A stretch of DNA of 64,000 nucleotides from Neocallimastix lanati (nom. inval.). Its lineage: Eukaryota; Neocallimastigomycota; Neocallimastigomycetes; Neocallimastigales; Neocallimastigaceae. Positions 12,695-25,100 of the stretch are shown here, piece by piece. The stretch's first letter is position 1; each line of letters begins with the position of its first letter. A model generated the notes under the pieces. The model saw only the letters and a program-made list of their open reading frames with translations, made no database searches and was not told the DNA's origin. The stretch covers positions 1,021,001-1,085,000 of the forward strand of contig JACVTC010000044.1 of NCBI GenBank assembly GCA_016946835.1, read 5' to 3'. A program made the translations under genes and the position numbers.

Positions 12695-13833
12695 TTAGCC
12701 ATTAACTTTTATCCATTGAAAATATATTCCTAAAATTGAACTAATTATACCAAATAAAGCAAGATAAATTGGATCAATTCTATAAATACCTAGAGATGAA
12801 ATTGGTTGGAAGAAGTCACACAAATATTGTATTAATATTAAATAATGTTTATCGAAAATATTATTTTGTTGATTGATTTTTTTCTTTTTGGTTTCATTTT
12901 CATTTTCATTATCAATTTGAATATTTTTTATAATTTGATATTTTTCTGTTTTTTTTTTTAATTTATAAATTTCATTAAAAATACCAGAAGAAATACCAAT
13001 TAACCAAAATATTTGAGCATTCATTGAAATAAGATTAATATTTTCATATTTCAAAATTCCAGATTTATGAATCCAAATTATCATATCGAAAGTAAGGTAA
13101 ATTGCATAACTTAAATTGCGAAATAGTACGCAATATTTAGAAAAGTCATCTTTAACATTTAAAGTTTTATAAAAGGTATTAAGATGTTCTAATGGCCTTC
13201 CAATACGAAAAACTTTATATTATATTTTATATTTTTAAAATTTAGTTTAAAAAATAAAATTAAAATTATATTTATATTTATTTCAATTATATCATTTTAC
13301 ATTTGCGTGATAATTGTATATTCTTAATAATATTTCTAAACCATATATTTATTTCCTCCTTATTATAATATTTAATACACAAAGCAAGAATAAATTTAAA
13401 GATATATTGTAATATTCTTTTTATAATAATTAATATTTTGTTAATTAAAATGTATATTATAATAATTTGAATTAATATATATTTTTACCTATTAATTTTA
13501 TCTCGACCAACAGTTGTATTTAAGTATTTAAGAAACTAATTATTATTAAAATAAATAATATTAATTAATATTTTTTTAAAATAAACAATTAATAAAATAA
13601 AATAATATAGCTAGAGTTTCTTTAATTTAATACAGAAAAAATCTTTATATTTCTGTTAGATAATGAATTTTTTTTTATTATATAAAATATTAAATTTTAA
13701 TTAGGAATTAACATTTTTCGTATTTTAAATATAACATAATAATTTAAATTTATTAATTTTTATTTAAAGTATTAATAATTATACTTCTAAAGTTATTACT
13801 AACTTTATCAATTGATGAACGTTTATTCGACAT
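12695..13833 (-). CDS. PEX11-like peroxisomal membrane protein
   Basis: Four exons (13804-13833, 13489-13535, 13301-13416, 12695-13212) join in frame to give 236 residues, the usual size of Pex11. The start SSIDKFLKYLNTTVGRDKINRILQY matches the PEX11 N-terminal helix (KF...T..GRDK..R..QY) and is built only after splicing three exons, which supports the model. Next come NIQLSRK and FRIGRPLEHL, the conserved central signature, and then FDMIIWIHKSGIL. A charged Asn/Lys/Glu insertion precedes a hydrophobic C-terminus (YLALFGIISSILGIYFQW). Pex11 proteins remodel and elongate peroxisome membranes for division. The gene appears intact. It is divergent from the HAD gene across ~750 bases. A peroxisome role is known for the family and inferred here. 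Confidence 0.85.
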
Positions 13834-14580
13834 AATTCAAAATTTAATAATAAATATAATATAACAAAAAAATATGTATAAAAAAATAAATTATAAATTT
13901 AAAATTAAATTTACTGAATTTTATATTCATTCAAAAAATTAATTATTATAACTTTTATTATAATAACAAATATGTTAAATAATAAAATTGAAATACATGA
14001 AATATATTTTTTATTAATTAAATTATATGATAATTTTTAATTTAATTTGGTAATTTAAACACATATCATGATATAAAGAACACAATTATTAATGAATAAA
14101 AAAAAAATTTTAAAATACTCCGATTTATATATTAAAAATTAAAAATAAAATAGTTATAATTATACAAATATAATGAATAAAAATACTTTATAATTTTTTA
14201 TTTTTATAAATGTTTAATTTAAATTTTTTTTTAATTGTTTATATTAACGAATTTATATTTATTAATTTTTGTTTTCAGTATTTTATTATTAGTTCTTAAT
14301 TAGTTTAATTAAATTTAAAAAATTTTTAAAAATTTAAATAATTTTAGAAGCTTAGTTAAAATAACTATATAAACAATTTCAATATAATTAGTAAATTAAT
14401 ATTTTATGAAATAACTGAAAATGATATAATATAAAATTAAGTATTAAGTAATTTAAATTTTGAAATATTAAACAACAATTTTAATTACTAACTTTAAACT
14501 ATTACAATATAAATTTCTAAATTAGTTTTTATTTTTTTATTTTATTTATATTTTTAAAATATTACCTTTTATAAAGAAAA
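13834..14580. other. Divergent intergenic region between PEX11-like and HAD genes
   Basis: AT-rich DNA that must contain both promoters. No distinct motif or repeat could be defined. Confidence 0.5.
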
Positions 14581-16437
14581 ATGTTTATTTATATTATTAT
14601 CAGTTTGTTACTGTCATTATTAACATTTAGTAAAGAGTCTAATGAAATATTTAATCAATTAGTATTCGATAGTGAAATAAAAAATGATGAATTAAAATAT
14701 TTTCAAGTAAATAATCTTTACAATACTAATAACCAAGATTTAGAAAACCAAAATCAAAATAATTTTACTATAAATTCAACAGCAGATTATAAATATAAAA
14801 AAATTGATATATTATTTAATAATTTGAAAAATGTAATAGATCAATATTCTATTATTTCATTTGATATATTTGACACTTTATTGATTCGCCCTTATGTTAA
14901 CTCAAAAGATTTATTTGTACACTTGGAAAATCTAAATAATGCAACTGGATATGCGAAATCACGAATAGAAGCTGAAAGAAATATCCGAAAAAAAAAATTA
15001 TATAAAAATGAAGAAATTACCTTTGACGAAATTTATCAACAAATAGAACCAAAATATAAATGGTTGAAAGAGAAAGAATTAGAGCTTGAATATAATAGTT
15101 TGAAAGCGCGATCTTTCTTAAAGGATGTATATAACTATGCTATATTTTTAAAAAAAAGGGTTATAATAATTTCGGACATGTATTTATCTAAAAATTTTTT
15201 AGAAAAAGTTTTGAGAAAATGTGGTTATAATAATTATGAACATTTATTTGTATCATCAGAGTATGGAAAAACTAAAAGTTCAGGATTATTATATAATATA
15301 ATTTTAAAAGAACTCAATATTTCTCCAAAAGATATCCTACACATAGGAGATAATTTAAGATCTGATATCAGTAAATCACGAGAAAAAGGTATTAATGCGT
15401 TTCATATCCCAAAAGTAGTAGAATATTTATTTGAATTAGACCCTAGAATAAAGGAATTTTATATAAATCATAGTGATAATCTTGGGGCTTCAATTCTCTT
15501 AGGTTTGTTAGCCTCACATAATGAAAATGCTTATAAAAATTATTGGTATGAATTTGGCTATAAATATGCTGGTCCTGTGATTTTTGGTTACATGCAATGG
15601 TTAGATGAAAAAATCAAAAAGGATGGAATTAAAAAAGTAATATTTGTTGCTCGAGATGGATACACTTTAGAAAAAGTTTTCAACCTAATAAAAATATCTG
15701 ATTCAAAAACTTATTATATCTATTTTCCAAGAAAAATTGCCAAAAAATGTTTATATGGTCAACCTAAAGAAGTTAAAAATTCAAGAAAGGAATATTTACT
15801 TTATTTAAATCAATTCGACTTAAATGATAATAATTTGGCAATTGTTGATTCAATAACAAATAAATATACTTCTCAAAGAGGTTTACTCGCTTTATTTCCT
15901 AAAAAAGATATCAAAGGATATTATTGGTTCGTTGGCAAAGAGAAATTTAAAAATTTGAACTTTGAATCCTATCAAAAAGATCATAAACACAGAATTGGTG
16001 ATCTTATTGAACTATTTATGACTGCACCAACACCTCCAATTGATACTATAACAAATGGAAAACCAATCTTTAAAGAAGCAAGTAATGCTGAGATCATACG
16101 AATAAAATTATATCCTGAATTGTCCAATGGTGCCATAGATTTCACTCTGGATTACCTAAAATGTTTTAGTATTTTAAAAAGTTTTTTCACAAGTGAAATG
16201 TTAATTGAATGGGTAAATATATTTCTTTATACCCCTACTGAAATCGATAAAAATATGTTCTTCACTATTGAGCATGCTCCCAATGATAATCACAGTAAAT
16301 ATTTTAAATTGTTTAATCATTGGTATTACAAAAATGGTAAAACTATTAATGGTAATATGAATAAATTTCGAAATAAAAAAAATTTTAAAAAGCATAAAAA
16401 AGCTTTAAAAATTAATAAAGAATTTAAAAAAAAATGA
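14581..16437 (+). CDS. Bacterial-type HAD-superfamily hydrolase with N-terminal signal peptide
   Basis: This intronless frame of 618 residues has an ATG in an A-rich context. Residues 1-17 are a hydrophobic signal-like segment, followed by ~55 low-complexity Asn-rich residues. The HAD motifs are clear: motif I DIFDT (Asp95, Asp98), motif II ISDM (Ser198), motif III Lys near 230-232, and motif IV GDNLRSD (Asp257, Asp262). The second half (FGYKYAGPVIFGYMQW, VIFVARDGYTLEKVF) matches the large two-part HAD proteins found in bacterial capsule and rhamnan loci (COG5610 type). The C-terminus is lysine-rich. HAD enzymes are mostly phosphatases; the substrate is unknown. Lack of introns, bacterial relatives and an added signal peptide suggest horizontal transfer. 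The family call is firm, the role is not. Confidence 0.85.
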   Translation: MFIYIIISLLLSLLTFSKESNEIFNQLVFDSEIKNDELKYFQVNNLYNTNNQDLENQNQNNFTINSTADYKYKKIDILFNNLKNVIDQYSIISFDIFDTLLIRPYVNSKDLFVHLENLNNATGYAKSRIEAERNIRKKKLYKNEEITFDEIYQQIEPKYKWLKEKELELEYNSLKARSFLKDVYNYAIFLKKRVIIISDMYLSKNFLEKVLRKCGYNNYEHLFVSSEYGKTKSSGLLYNIILKELNISPKDILHIGDNLRSDISKSREKGINAFHIPKVVEYLFELDPRIKEFYINHSDNLGASILLGLLASHNENAYKNYWYEFGYKYAGPVIFGYMQWLDEKIKKDGIKKVIFVARDGYTLEKVFNLIKISDSKTYYIYFPRKIAKKCLYGQPKEVKNSRKEYLLYLNQFDLNDNNLAIVDSITNKYTSQRGLLALFPKKDIKGYYWFVGKEKFKNLNFESYQKDHKHRIGDLIELFMTAPTPPIDTITNGKPIFKEASNAEIIRIKLYPELSNGAIDFTLDYLKCFSILKSFFTSEMLIEWVNIFLYTPTEIDKNMFFTIEHAPNDNHSKYFKLFNHWYYKNGKTINGNMNKFRNKKNFKKHKKALKINKEFKKK

Positions 16438-16592
16438 GATAAAAAAAAAGATTATAAAAAGCAAACCTAAGCATTATTATTTAAACTTTCACAAATAGTA
16501 TATACATTTTATATTATAGTATATATAAAAAGTATTTATATATATTTTAATTATTACAATTAAAAGTTATTTCACTTTTTTATAATTATTAA

Positions 16593-17525
16593 TTAAATAT
16601 TTGTTATAATACATTATAATACATGTAATAAAAAGAAAAAAAAGGCAAAAAAATAAACAAAAAAAAAAAACACAAAATAAAATAAAATAATGGTATAATA
16701 ATATATTCTAGGTTCACTTAATTAATATCTGTATGATTTCACAAGGGCATTATTATATTGTAGTATATTAATTATTTTTGACTTCACAATGTTAATCATA
16801 ATTTTAAGATATGAAATTATGATCTTCATTGGTTGCGCTAGCCCTGCTGGCCTATTTTACTGTTTCTTCAGCATTGACGCTCTTGGTAGTAGTAGTACGA
16901 TTCGATTTAAACCTGTTGAACAAAGACCATTGCTGGCCAATAGCAATAGGTATAATCGATTGAAGAAGAGTCGCAGTAACCACCAAGAATGGAGTATCAG
17001 AATAACCACCTGATTTCATATGGCACTTAAATATACTCTTCGTGCTCTCAATAGCCAATAGAAACCATATGAAAGATCAGGATATTCATAACAAAATTTT
17101 ATAAAATTTAATGTTTCTTCGAATCTGTTTTTGTCATAAAATTCAGCTTTATTAGAATTGATTTTCATATCTCTTATCCAATAAAAATCATTGATTTTAT
17201 TATCGTTATTACCTCTTTTCTCTAGTTTACGTTTAAGAGTTCTACTTTCTTTCGTCCATGTATATTTTCTAGATTTTGCAATATTATTAACTAAATAGGA
17301 AATAATACAATTTGAATCTTTCCATTAATCAAAACATTTGACTTGAGACAAAGCACACTTAGCTGACAATGAAGGAATATTTAAATCTTTTGAATAGAAT
17401 ATACATTAATAAAAAGATTTGGCTTTTTGTAAACCTGCAAACCATCTTAATCTTTATTAATTAATTTATGAGTATTATTTGTTCTCGCTTTATTTGAACC
17501 AAGTAAAATTTTGAAAATAAGTTAA
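16593..17525 (-). mobile_element. 5'-truncated LINE fragment, inverted relative to the 29.7-31.9 kb copy
   Basis: The reverse complement of this stretch matches the 3' end of the LINE at 31200-31917, including the same A/T-rich tail (ATTACATGTATTATAA). It keeps about 160 bases (around 17220-17390 on the plus strand) that the other copy lacks between KRFK and SMIFIG. A 68-codon open frame near the 3' end appears identical in both copies. Only the C-terminal tail of the RT protein is represented, so it is non-functional. Left and right limits are approximate. Confidence 0.8.
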
Positions 17526-17915
17526 ACATTAATTTCCATATAAAAAATAAAAATAAAAATTAAAAATAAATTATATATAATTTAACTAACCTTTATTATT
17601 TAAAATAATATAATATAATTATTTAGGACTAATATTTCATTCACAAAATATATATATAAATTTAAAAAAAAAATAAAAAATTTAATTATTATAAAAGTTA
17701 AAGATATTAACATTAATGTTAATCTGAAAATAATTGAATATATAAATAAAAATATAGAGCAATAAGTATAAAAGGACTTGTATAATATAAATATATTTAA
17801 TATAAATAATATTAAATATTAATAATTTAATTTTAGTATAAAATTAAAAATAAAATTAAAAATAAAATTAAAATAAACATCATAAATTATAATTAAAAAT
17901 ATCAACCAAAAATAT
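17526..17915. other. AT-rich spacer
   Basis: Nothing recognised; short A/T simple repeats only (ATTAAAAATAAA units near 17840). Confidence 0.55.
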
Positions 17916-18321
17916 TGTTAGAAATATAAATAAAAGTTTTATAAATATATTAATTTAAAGAGTAAAATTATACATTTTAATATATTCCTGAAAGATATGT
18001 AACCAATAATAATAACAAGCCACATGGAACATTAACTATAAATACCATATAAATGTATAAAATTATAGATTAATATTCTTTTATTCTTATATAAAAGATA
18101 TTCTTACTTTTTGTTAGAAATATAAATATTTAAGTTTATAATTATAATTTAAGGAGTAATTTTATATATGTTAGTATATTCTTGTGTAAGATATGTGACC
18201 AATAATAATAACAAACCACTTATAATAATAACAATAAAAGTCATAAAATAATATGAGAATCTGATACCATTCTCACATCTTAAAACATAATAAAGAGATT
18301 TCTTATATTTAAAACTTTTCA
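17916..18321 (+). repeat. Two decayed LTR-like copies in direct tandem
   Basis: Two blocks, about 17916-18111 and 18112-18321, each begin TGTTAGAAATATAAAT. They share AAGATATGTGACCAATAATAATAAC-like segments and a final CTTTT. Both resemble the LTRs of the non-autonomous elements at 46378 and 54608 but are clearly diverged. No primer-binding site follows either copy. They may be an old solo-LTR pair. Borders are approximate. Confidence 0.6.
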
Positions 18322-18642
18322 ATATTTTATGTAAAATGAATATAAATAATTGTATGTAATTGTAATATGATATTAGGAACTTTATATAGTCTTATAAAAA
18401 AAAGTGTTCACTAAATAAAATTTTATTACACCTAAATCTCAACAAATTACAAAATTTCTTTTTTATTTTATTTTTTTAATTTCATAATTTAAATAAAAAA
18501 AATATTAAAACTATTATGAAACTTTAATATAAAGTGAGAATTATATAGTAATATTATATAATTAATTTTATAAATTGAAATATTTATAAATATATAATTT
18601 GTTTTTAAATTATTATTTATTATTAAATTTATTATTATTATT
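18322..18642. other. AT-rich 3' flank of the CotH gene
   Basis: Nothing recognised. Confidence 0.55.
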
Positions 18643-21215
18643 TTAATTTATTTCTTTATTATATTGATTAATCCCTAAATAAGGAATATTTTCATCGAAA
18701 TATTTATCATTTGGATTATATATTGGGAGCGAATTTTTAAATTTCATATAACATATATTTCTTTTACGTCTACATCTAGAAGAAGTAATTTTTGTTTCAT
18801 AAGATATAAATTTTTTTTTAGGTCGAGGTTCTATAAGTTTATGTCTTTCATCATTTGATATTGAATTAGTATTTATTCCATAATATGCAGCAGCTGAATT
18901 ATAACGTTTACGTATCCAATCTTTTATTCCATAGCTCTTTATATGATTTTTATTATCTTTAAAAAATACATATTCTGTATTTTTTACAAAATTTTCATAA
19001 TTATATTTAAAATCAAAGAGGGCAATTTTACTAAAAATATAATTTTTATTATTAATAATGTAAAATTTATTATAATAAAGTCAAGGATGTTTGAAAATAT
19101 TAAAAATTAAAAATATCAAAAAAAAAATTACTTTATTTTTCCGGCATTAAATTTTCTGTCTTTTATTATATATGGAGATATTAACTTTTTTACTTTATTA
19201 ATATGTAAAAATAATGTATCAGGGTTATATATTTTACTTATTATATCACCAAGTAAGTTTCGAAAAAAAGAATCATCATTATGTATTAAAACTTTTATTA
19301 TATGATGATTTAATTCAAATTCCTTAAAAGAAATATATGCTATATCAATGTCAGTTTTTTTTTTTTTTTTATTTTTTATATTTGGATAAAACATAGTATT
19401 AGGATTTAATCCAAAAGTACTTTCACCAAAGTCAAAAGGTATATATATCCATTTTTTATTTGGTTGTTGATACCAAAAATAATTATGTCCATAATATCCT
19501 AAAAAATGGTCATATGATCCTACTAACCATTCCCATGCCATACTTTAATTTTTATTATTAATAAATTTATGAATTATAATTTAACGGTAAAAATTTATAA
19601 TATACATACTATTTGATAAAATTATCCACATCCATAATTTTTTCTAAATCTTCTCTTGTATTAGCTAAGTTCACTTGATCAACAAAATTCTTATAATACA
19701 GTTTATCATTTAAGTAAAACTTTCAAAATTTTAAATATAATAAATAAAAGTACTTACGTTAAGTGGTATTTTATTATTAATGTAATTAGAATTACTATTT
19801 ATACAACCATTTTTTGCACTTTCATCTTCAAATCTTATGTGATAAGAATTTTCACATTTATAGAGAGTTTCAACATTATTTATATTTTTAAATTTTCGTT
19901 TTATCCAATATTCATCAATTACATCTGAAACTACCCAACTATATAGATAAATTAAATAATAAATAAAAATAAATATTAAAAAGTAATATATTTTATTTTT
20001 ATTTTATATTTTTATTCAATATAAATATTTATTTTTTAAAAATAAAAATATAAACTTTTAATTTTTTAATATTTATTTTTATTTATTATGTTTATAATTT
20101 TATTTTTATATTTATATTTTATAAAATAATACAAATTCAAAATATTACAATCCCATATAATTTTCATTAATATATAATTCTGAATATCCAACTTCTATTG
20201 TAATTAAACCGCTTTTTTCTAAAATATCAGCTGTAAGTTTTGAACGAAGCATTGTTGGATCAGTAGCATCACTTTTTAAATTAAAATTTTTCGTTCCATG
20301 TAAAGTTTTATTTGTTCCTTTGATAAATATATTATAACCTGGTTTTGAAAGAAGTCTTGTATAATTTCCCATCAATGAAAATTTTATTTCATAAGTTTCT
20401 TCTATACTTTATTAATTTAATAATATTCAAATATTATATAATTTTTAAGATAAATTAAAAATTTATCATTTTTAAAAATAACATTTAATGTTAAATTTTT
20501 AATTAAATAATATACTTTTTATCAATAAATTTCATACTAGCTTCAGTTGAATATTTTTCTTTTTTAACTAATGTATTTACTTGTGCATTTTGAATCATTT
20601 CCGCCCATTTATTATTATTTAAAAAAATATGCATTTCAGGAATACTATTCTCCATTATTTCATAAAGTTCGGTTTTATTAGTTATATATTCAGTCTGGGA
20701 AAAAAGCAATATATATTTTATATATAATATTTTATATATAATATTTTATATTTTATATTTTTATATTATATATTATATATAATTAATTATTAATAAATAA
20801 AATATTTTTAAGTATTAATTACATTAAATAAATATATTTAGTTTTTAATTTTATAATCTAACAACAATTATTGTTGTTAGGTAATAAAAAAATGTTAACA
20901 TATTATTATTTTCTTTTTAAATTGTATAATATATATTAAATTAGTATTAATTTAGCTTTAATTTCATTATATTCATAAATATGGAAATATTCATTTTAGT
21001 AATAAAACTGAATAAATATGAATAGATAATTCATTTGATAAGTTTAATTATATTATTTATTTATTAAATTATTATTATCTATTTACCATTTGCTTATTAT
21101 TAAGCAGAGTAAAGTCTTCAAGACATAACGATGTACACTTTTTTGAGATATTTACATCTGAAATAACATTTTTTAATATAATAAAATTTATAATAATTAA
21201 AAATATTAATTTCAT
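18643..21215 (-). CDS. Secreted CotH-family protein
   Basis: Seven exons (21087-21215, 20516-20694, 20149-20406, 19758-19938, 19610-19719, 19132-19542, 18643-19030) join without a stop to 551 residues. Residues 1-19 are a signal peptide. CotH features in order are: MHIFLNNNKW near the N-terminus; LLSKPGYNIFIKG; LRSKLTADIL; YINENYMGFWVVSDVIDEYWIKRKF (across an exon junction); FIKYMAWEWLVGSYDHFLGYYGHNYFWYQ; and WIYIPFDFGESTFG. The C-terminal part ends with IKDWIRKRY, a usual CotH closing motif, plus a basic tail. CotH proteins are atypical secretory protein kinases in bacteria and are expanded in gut and mucoralean fungi; activity here is not shown. No dockerin is seen. The 19720-19757 intron is only 38 bases, the weakest junction. 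The acceptor chosen for exon 3 is the one that keeps frame. Confidence 0.85.
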
Positions 21216-21530
21216 TTATCGAAAATTTTAATTTTTTTATTTATTAAGTGAATCATTTTTTGTAAATAAATAATTTATTATATATATATAGAAAAACGAA
21301 TACTAAAACTAGGGTTAGGGTGAAGAACTCCAACCTATTATTTTTTTTAAAATTCCTTAATATACTATATAGTAATTATTTAAAATAGAAATTATTATAG
21401 AATGAAAAAAATAAAAAATAAAAAATAAAAAAAATTATACTTTATAGTTTCAATTACTAAAAAGCTAATAAAATATTAATTATAAAACACAATATAATAA
21501 TTAATTTATATTATAGTATATATATAAAAA
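21216..21530. other. Upstream region of CotH gene with a short telomere-like motif
   Basis: Mostly A/T. CTAGGGTTAGGG lies near 21311, too short to call an interstitial telomere. Confidence 0.5.
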
Positions 21531-21670
21531 ATGGTTGACAGCATTAAGAGAGTTGCAATAAAAGATTTATTAACCAAAGAAAATTATAAGCTTTGGTTAT
21601 AAGAAATTGATTTTCTTTTATCTATGAATGGAGTTGATAATTATATTAATGAAGAAAAAATAAAATTTAT
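21531..21670 (+). pseudogene. Start of a copia-type gag, cut off by an inverted LTR element
   Basis: An ATG-initiated frame reads MVDSIKRVAIKDLLTKENY, then KLWL, a stop, then EIDFLLSMNGVDNYINEEK. This matches the beginning of copia gag (the ENYxxWxxxIxxLLxxNxxxxYI pattern of Copia-1 and Copia-2). It stops where the inverted element at 21671 begins. A possible continuation with a decayed zinc-knuckle-like stretch lies just beyond it (about 25105-25260). Confidence 0.5.
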
Positions 21671-22032
21671 TGAAAAAAGTCTTAATATTTGTTATTTATT
21701 AACTTTATTTATTTGAAGCAAAAGGTTTATTTCTTACGAATACATAATTTATTTCCATTTATACATACAAAATATATTTGAAGGATCATACATATTTTAA
21801 TACATTAAATCCATGTTTTAATATTAACTATATAAAAGAGGCTTATAAAAAAAATTTTTTAAATTATATTCATAAACTATATAAACTATATATTATTATA
21901 ATATATCCTATTTATTTATAATAAACTATTTAATATATAAAATTATAATAAAAGTTCTAATAAAATAAAAATATTAATTAAAGTGTTAATTAAATTTGTA
22001 AACCAAAAATACTAGTTTTCTAACGTTCCCCT

Positions 22033-22061
22033 TAAACAAAGTATTGTAAAATCTTTGTTTA
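22033..22061 (-). other. Pre-PPT stem-loop of element E
   Basis: TAAACAAAG (22033-22041) and CTTTGTTTA (22053-22061) are a perfect 9-bp inverted repeat. It lies next to the polypurine tract (plus strand TTCCCCTT) and the 3' LTR. Confidence 0.7.
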
Positions 22062-22899
22062 CTAAGAAAATTTGCTATTTTTTAATAATTTTATATTCTT
22101 GAAATCTTGTTAATAATTCTTACCTATTAGTAGTAGTACAACCTAATTTTTTCACTTCTAAAGAATTAGATTTGAATCCAAACGTATGTACATTGAAATT
22201 AATTTTCAAATTTTGCATATTCATATTTATTTTTGTTTTTTGATCAATTTTTGACAAATTTTTACTATTTAAAATTTTTTTTTTCTGAAAAAAAAATTTT
22301 CTTCATATCTTTTCAATTTTCCCCAGTGGTTTCCCCTAAACTATTTTTTTTACATTTTTATTAATTTTATTTCTTAGACAATCGTAATAAGTATTTAAAA
22401 TATTATTTTATTGAATAATTATTTTTATATATTTTTGATAATTTTCATAATAAGTGGTGTCAAAATTCATAACTTGTAAATAATCCTTAATACTTTTCTG
22501 AATGTTGTTGTTATTTTGATTAATTTCATTCAAACTTTTTAATAATTTGTTCAATTTATAATTTGTTTATTTATTTTATCTAGAAATGAATCAATTGAAT
22601 ATTTATCTATTATAACTGGTTTTTCATTTTCATTATTTTGGTAACTATTTGAAACATTATTATTATTCATACTTGTTATTTCCTTATTATTATTCATACC
22701 TGTATCTTTGTAATTACTATTATTATATTTATTACCTTCATAAATATCATTAATAAAATAATTATGTAATTATAATTAATATTGTTTTCTTTACGACAAA
22801 TATTCTTGTTTTCTGTTTTATTCGGTGTGTTATTATTTTAAAATTAGTTATTTTCTATATAATTATTACTTTAGTTTATATCATAATTGATTTGTCTTA

Positions 22900-24020
22900 T
22901 ATCATTTATTGTTTCAAATTCTAAATATTGTTTATCATTATTATCTTCTGAAATATTGTTTATTTCATATAAATTTATTTCCATGAAACTATTTTCAGGT
23001 TCAATTAAATTTGTTTCCTTGATACATTTTCAAATTCAATCAAATTTATTCTTTTATTTTAACTATTTTACTTTCACTATCTGAATTACAATCATAATAT
23101 AATTCAATGTCATTTATTTCATGGACTGAAATATTTAATTTTTCGAATTGTTCGTCTATGTGTTTAATGTTGTTATGAGGATTTTTAGGATAAAAGGAGC
23201 AGTTTTAAACTAAATATTTTTCACTGTCACACAAATAACAACTTTTTTTCTTATTATCAATTCTTCTTTTGTTATTGTATCTCTTACTTATATCATCTTG
23301 ATAAAAACTTTCGAAATTGTTACTTTTGTCTTTATTTTTATTCTCATTTTTTCTTTAGATATATGTGATATATCTTCTTCTTTTTCTTTACTTTTTTCTA
23401 GGATAAAGATTCCACGATTTCTAATCTGCTTTTTCATATTTTCTAATATTTTGTCGACATCTTCTGAGATACTGTATCTTATTTCTAAGAAATTTAATTT
23501 TTTCTCTGGTAGTTTTTAAACAAGTAGATTAATTTTTCCCAATTGCTAAATTTATTATTTAGTTTTCCAAGCTTTTGGGTGATTTCTAAAAATTCTTCAA
23601 TGTATTCTAAAGTTTCTTTATCACTTTCAGCTCTCATATTTTCTAATTTTCTGTAGAGTTTTGGTATTTCATTGAATTCTTCTTTATGATATTTCTTCTT
23701 GAGTGCTTTCAATATTAAGTATGTCGAATTTTTCTCTTCCTGTTTACTTCTAATGAAGGATTTTTTTTTTTGTATCAATAGATTTTCTTAAAAAGCTCAA
23801 AACTTAAAGTTATTCATATTATGTCCTTAATTTTATTTTCACCTTCTTCAGATAAGATATCATTCCCCTTTTTATCTTTGGTTGTATATTTCTCCTTTAC
23901 TTCTTTTATTATAGTATCTATGTTCTTGTCTACGTACTTACTTAATCCAGTGCCTTGGATATCTATGATAAAATTCTCCGTACTATTCATTGTAATTGTA
24001 TTCAGTTAGAATATATTCCA
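22900..24020 (-). pseudogene. Decayed gag of element E
   Basis: From about 23988 on the minus strand the frame reads MNSTENFIIDIQGTGLSKY. It then continues with frame changes through a helical copia-type gag (KALKKKYHKEEFNEIPKLY, EEFLEITQKLGKLNNKFSNW; intact piece at 23494-23778). It ends with a zinc knuckle near 23220 reading CYLCDSEKYLV, a stop (TAG), then NC. The knuckle His is Tyr and the stop replaces a probable Gln, both single C-to-T changes. No protease, integrase or RT follows. Confidence 0.6.
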
Positions 24021-25100
24021 TCCTATTAAGAGCAATTCTAATTGTTCCGTTCATTTTATATATGTATTATTTTTAGACACACTAATGTTCATATAATTAA
24101 ATAAAAGTTTAATTTATTTATATTATAGATATTATTTATTAAATTATTTTTTATAAAAAAAGAACTGAATAAAAAACATATTCATTTAGAAAGCTTTTAT
24201 ACATGAATATTATTTATTAAACTAATTGATTGATTAATATAAAATGAAATATAGTAAATATATTTTAACAATTATTATATTACTAATATTATTTAATGAA
24301 TTTTGTTTATTAATTACAAATTACAAATTACTATTTTTAATTACTAATTATTAAATTATATAAGAAACATTTAAATACTAATTTCCTAATTCTTATTTGT
24401 TTCATATTTGTGTATGTGTGTATTCAAGTGTTGTTAATCTTGAATATCCTAATTATATTATATTACTAAATTACTAAATTACTAAATTTCCTTATTTACT
24501 AAGTACTCTAAATTTCTTCAAAAACTCATATAATCAAATGAGACTCTTAATCTAGTAGAAATCTCAACATTTGTTTATTTATTAACTTTATTTATTTGAA
24601 GCAAAAGGTTTATTTTTTAAGAATACATAATTTATTTCCATTTATACATACAAAATATATTTGAAGGATCATACATATTTTAATACATTAAATACAATTA
24701 TTATATTAACTATATAAAAGAGATTTATAAAAAAAAATTTTTAAAACTATAATCATAAACTATATAAATTATAGATTATTTTGAACACTAAAATTATAAA
24801 AGTACACTTATAAAGTATGTAATATTAATATAGCATTTTATTTTTATTATATAAAAAATAACTACATTATTATGAACTATTTGTAATTTTCTTTTCTTAT
24901 TTTGTTTGTATGTAAAATATGATTGGTAGATATTATGATCGACATATTAATATTATCTTTTAACAGATTATTATAATATATCCTACTTATTTATAATAAA
25001 CTATTTAATATTTAAAATTATAATAAAAGTTGTAATAAAATAATAATATTAATTAAAGTGTTAATTAAATTTATAAACTAAACATATTAATTTTCTAACA

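Larger units (their letters stand above)
21671..25100 (-). mobile_element. Decayed gag-only LTR element (element E), inverted
   Basis: On the minus strand, a 548-base 5' LTR (24553-25100) and a 3' LTR (21671-22025) share the same sequence. The 3' copy lacks an internal ~190-base piece. The primer-binding site GATTAAGAGTCTCA lies directly inside the 5' LTR (about 24539-24552). A purine tract (AAGGGGAA) and a 9-bp stem-loop lie inside the 3' LTR. The flanking pentamers TTTAT and TATAT differ by one base and may be the target duplication. The interior holds one decayed gag and no pol, so it was non-autonomous. The outer borders are approximate by a few bases on the left. Confidence 0.75.

Noticed and set aside
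21311-21322. Telomere-like CTAGGGTTAGGG
   Set aside because: Less than two full repeats, with no degenerate extension; chance in this much sequence is reasonable.
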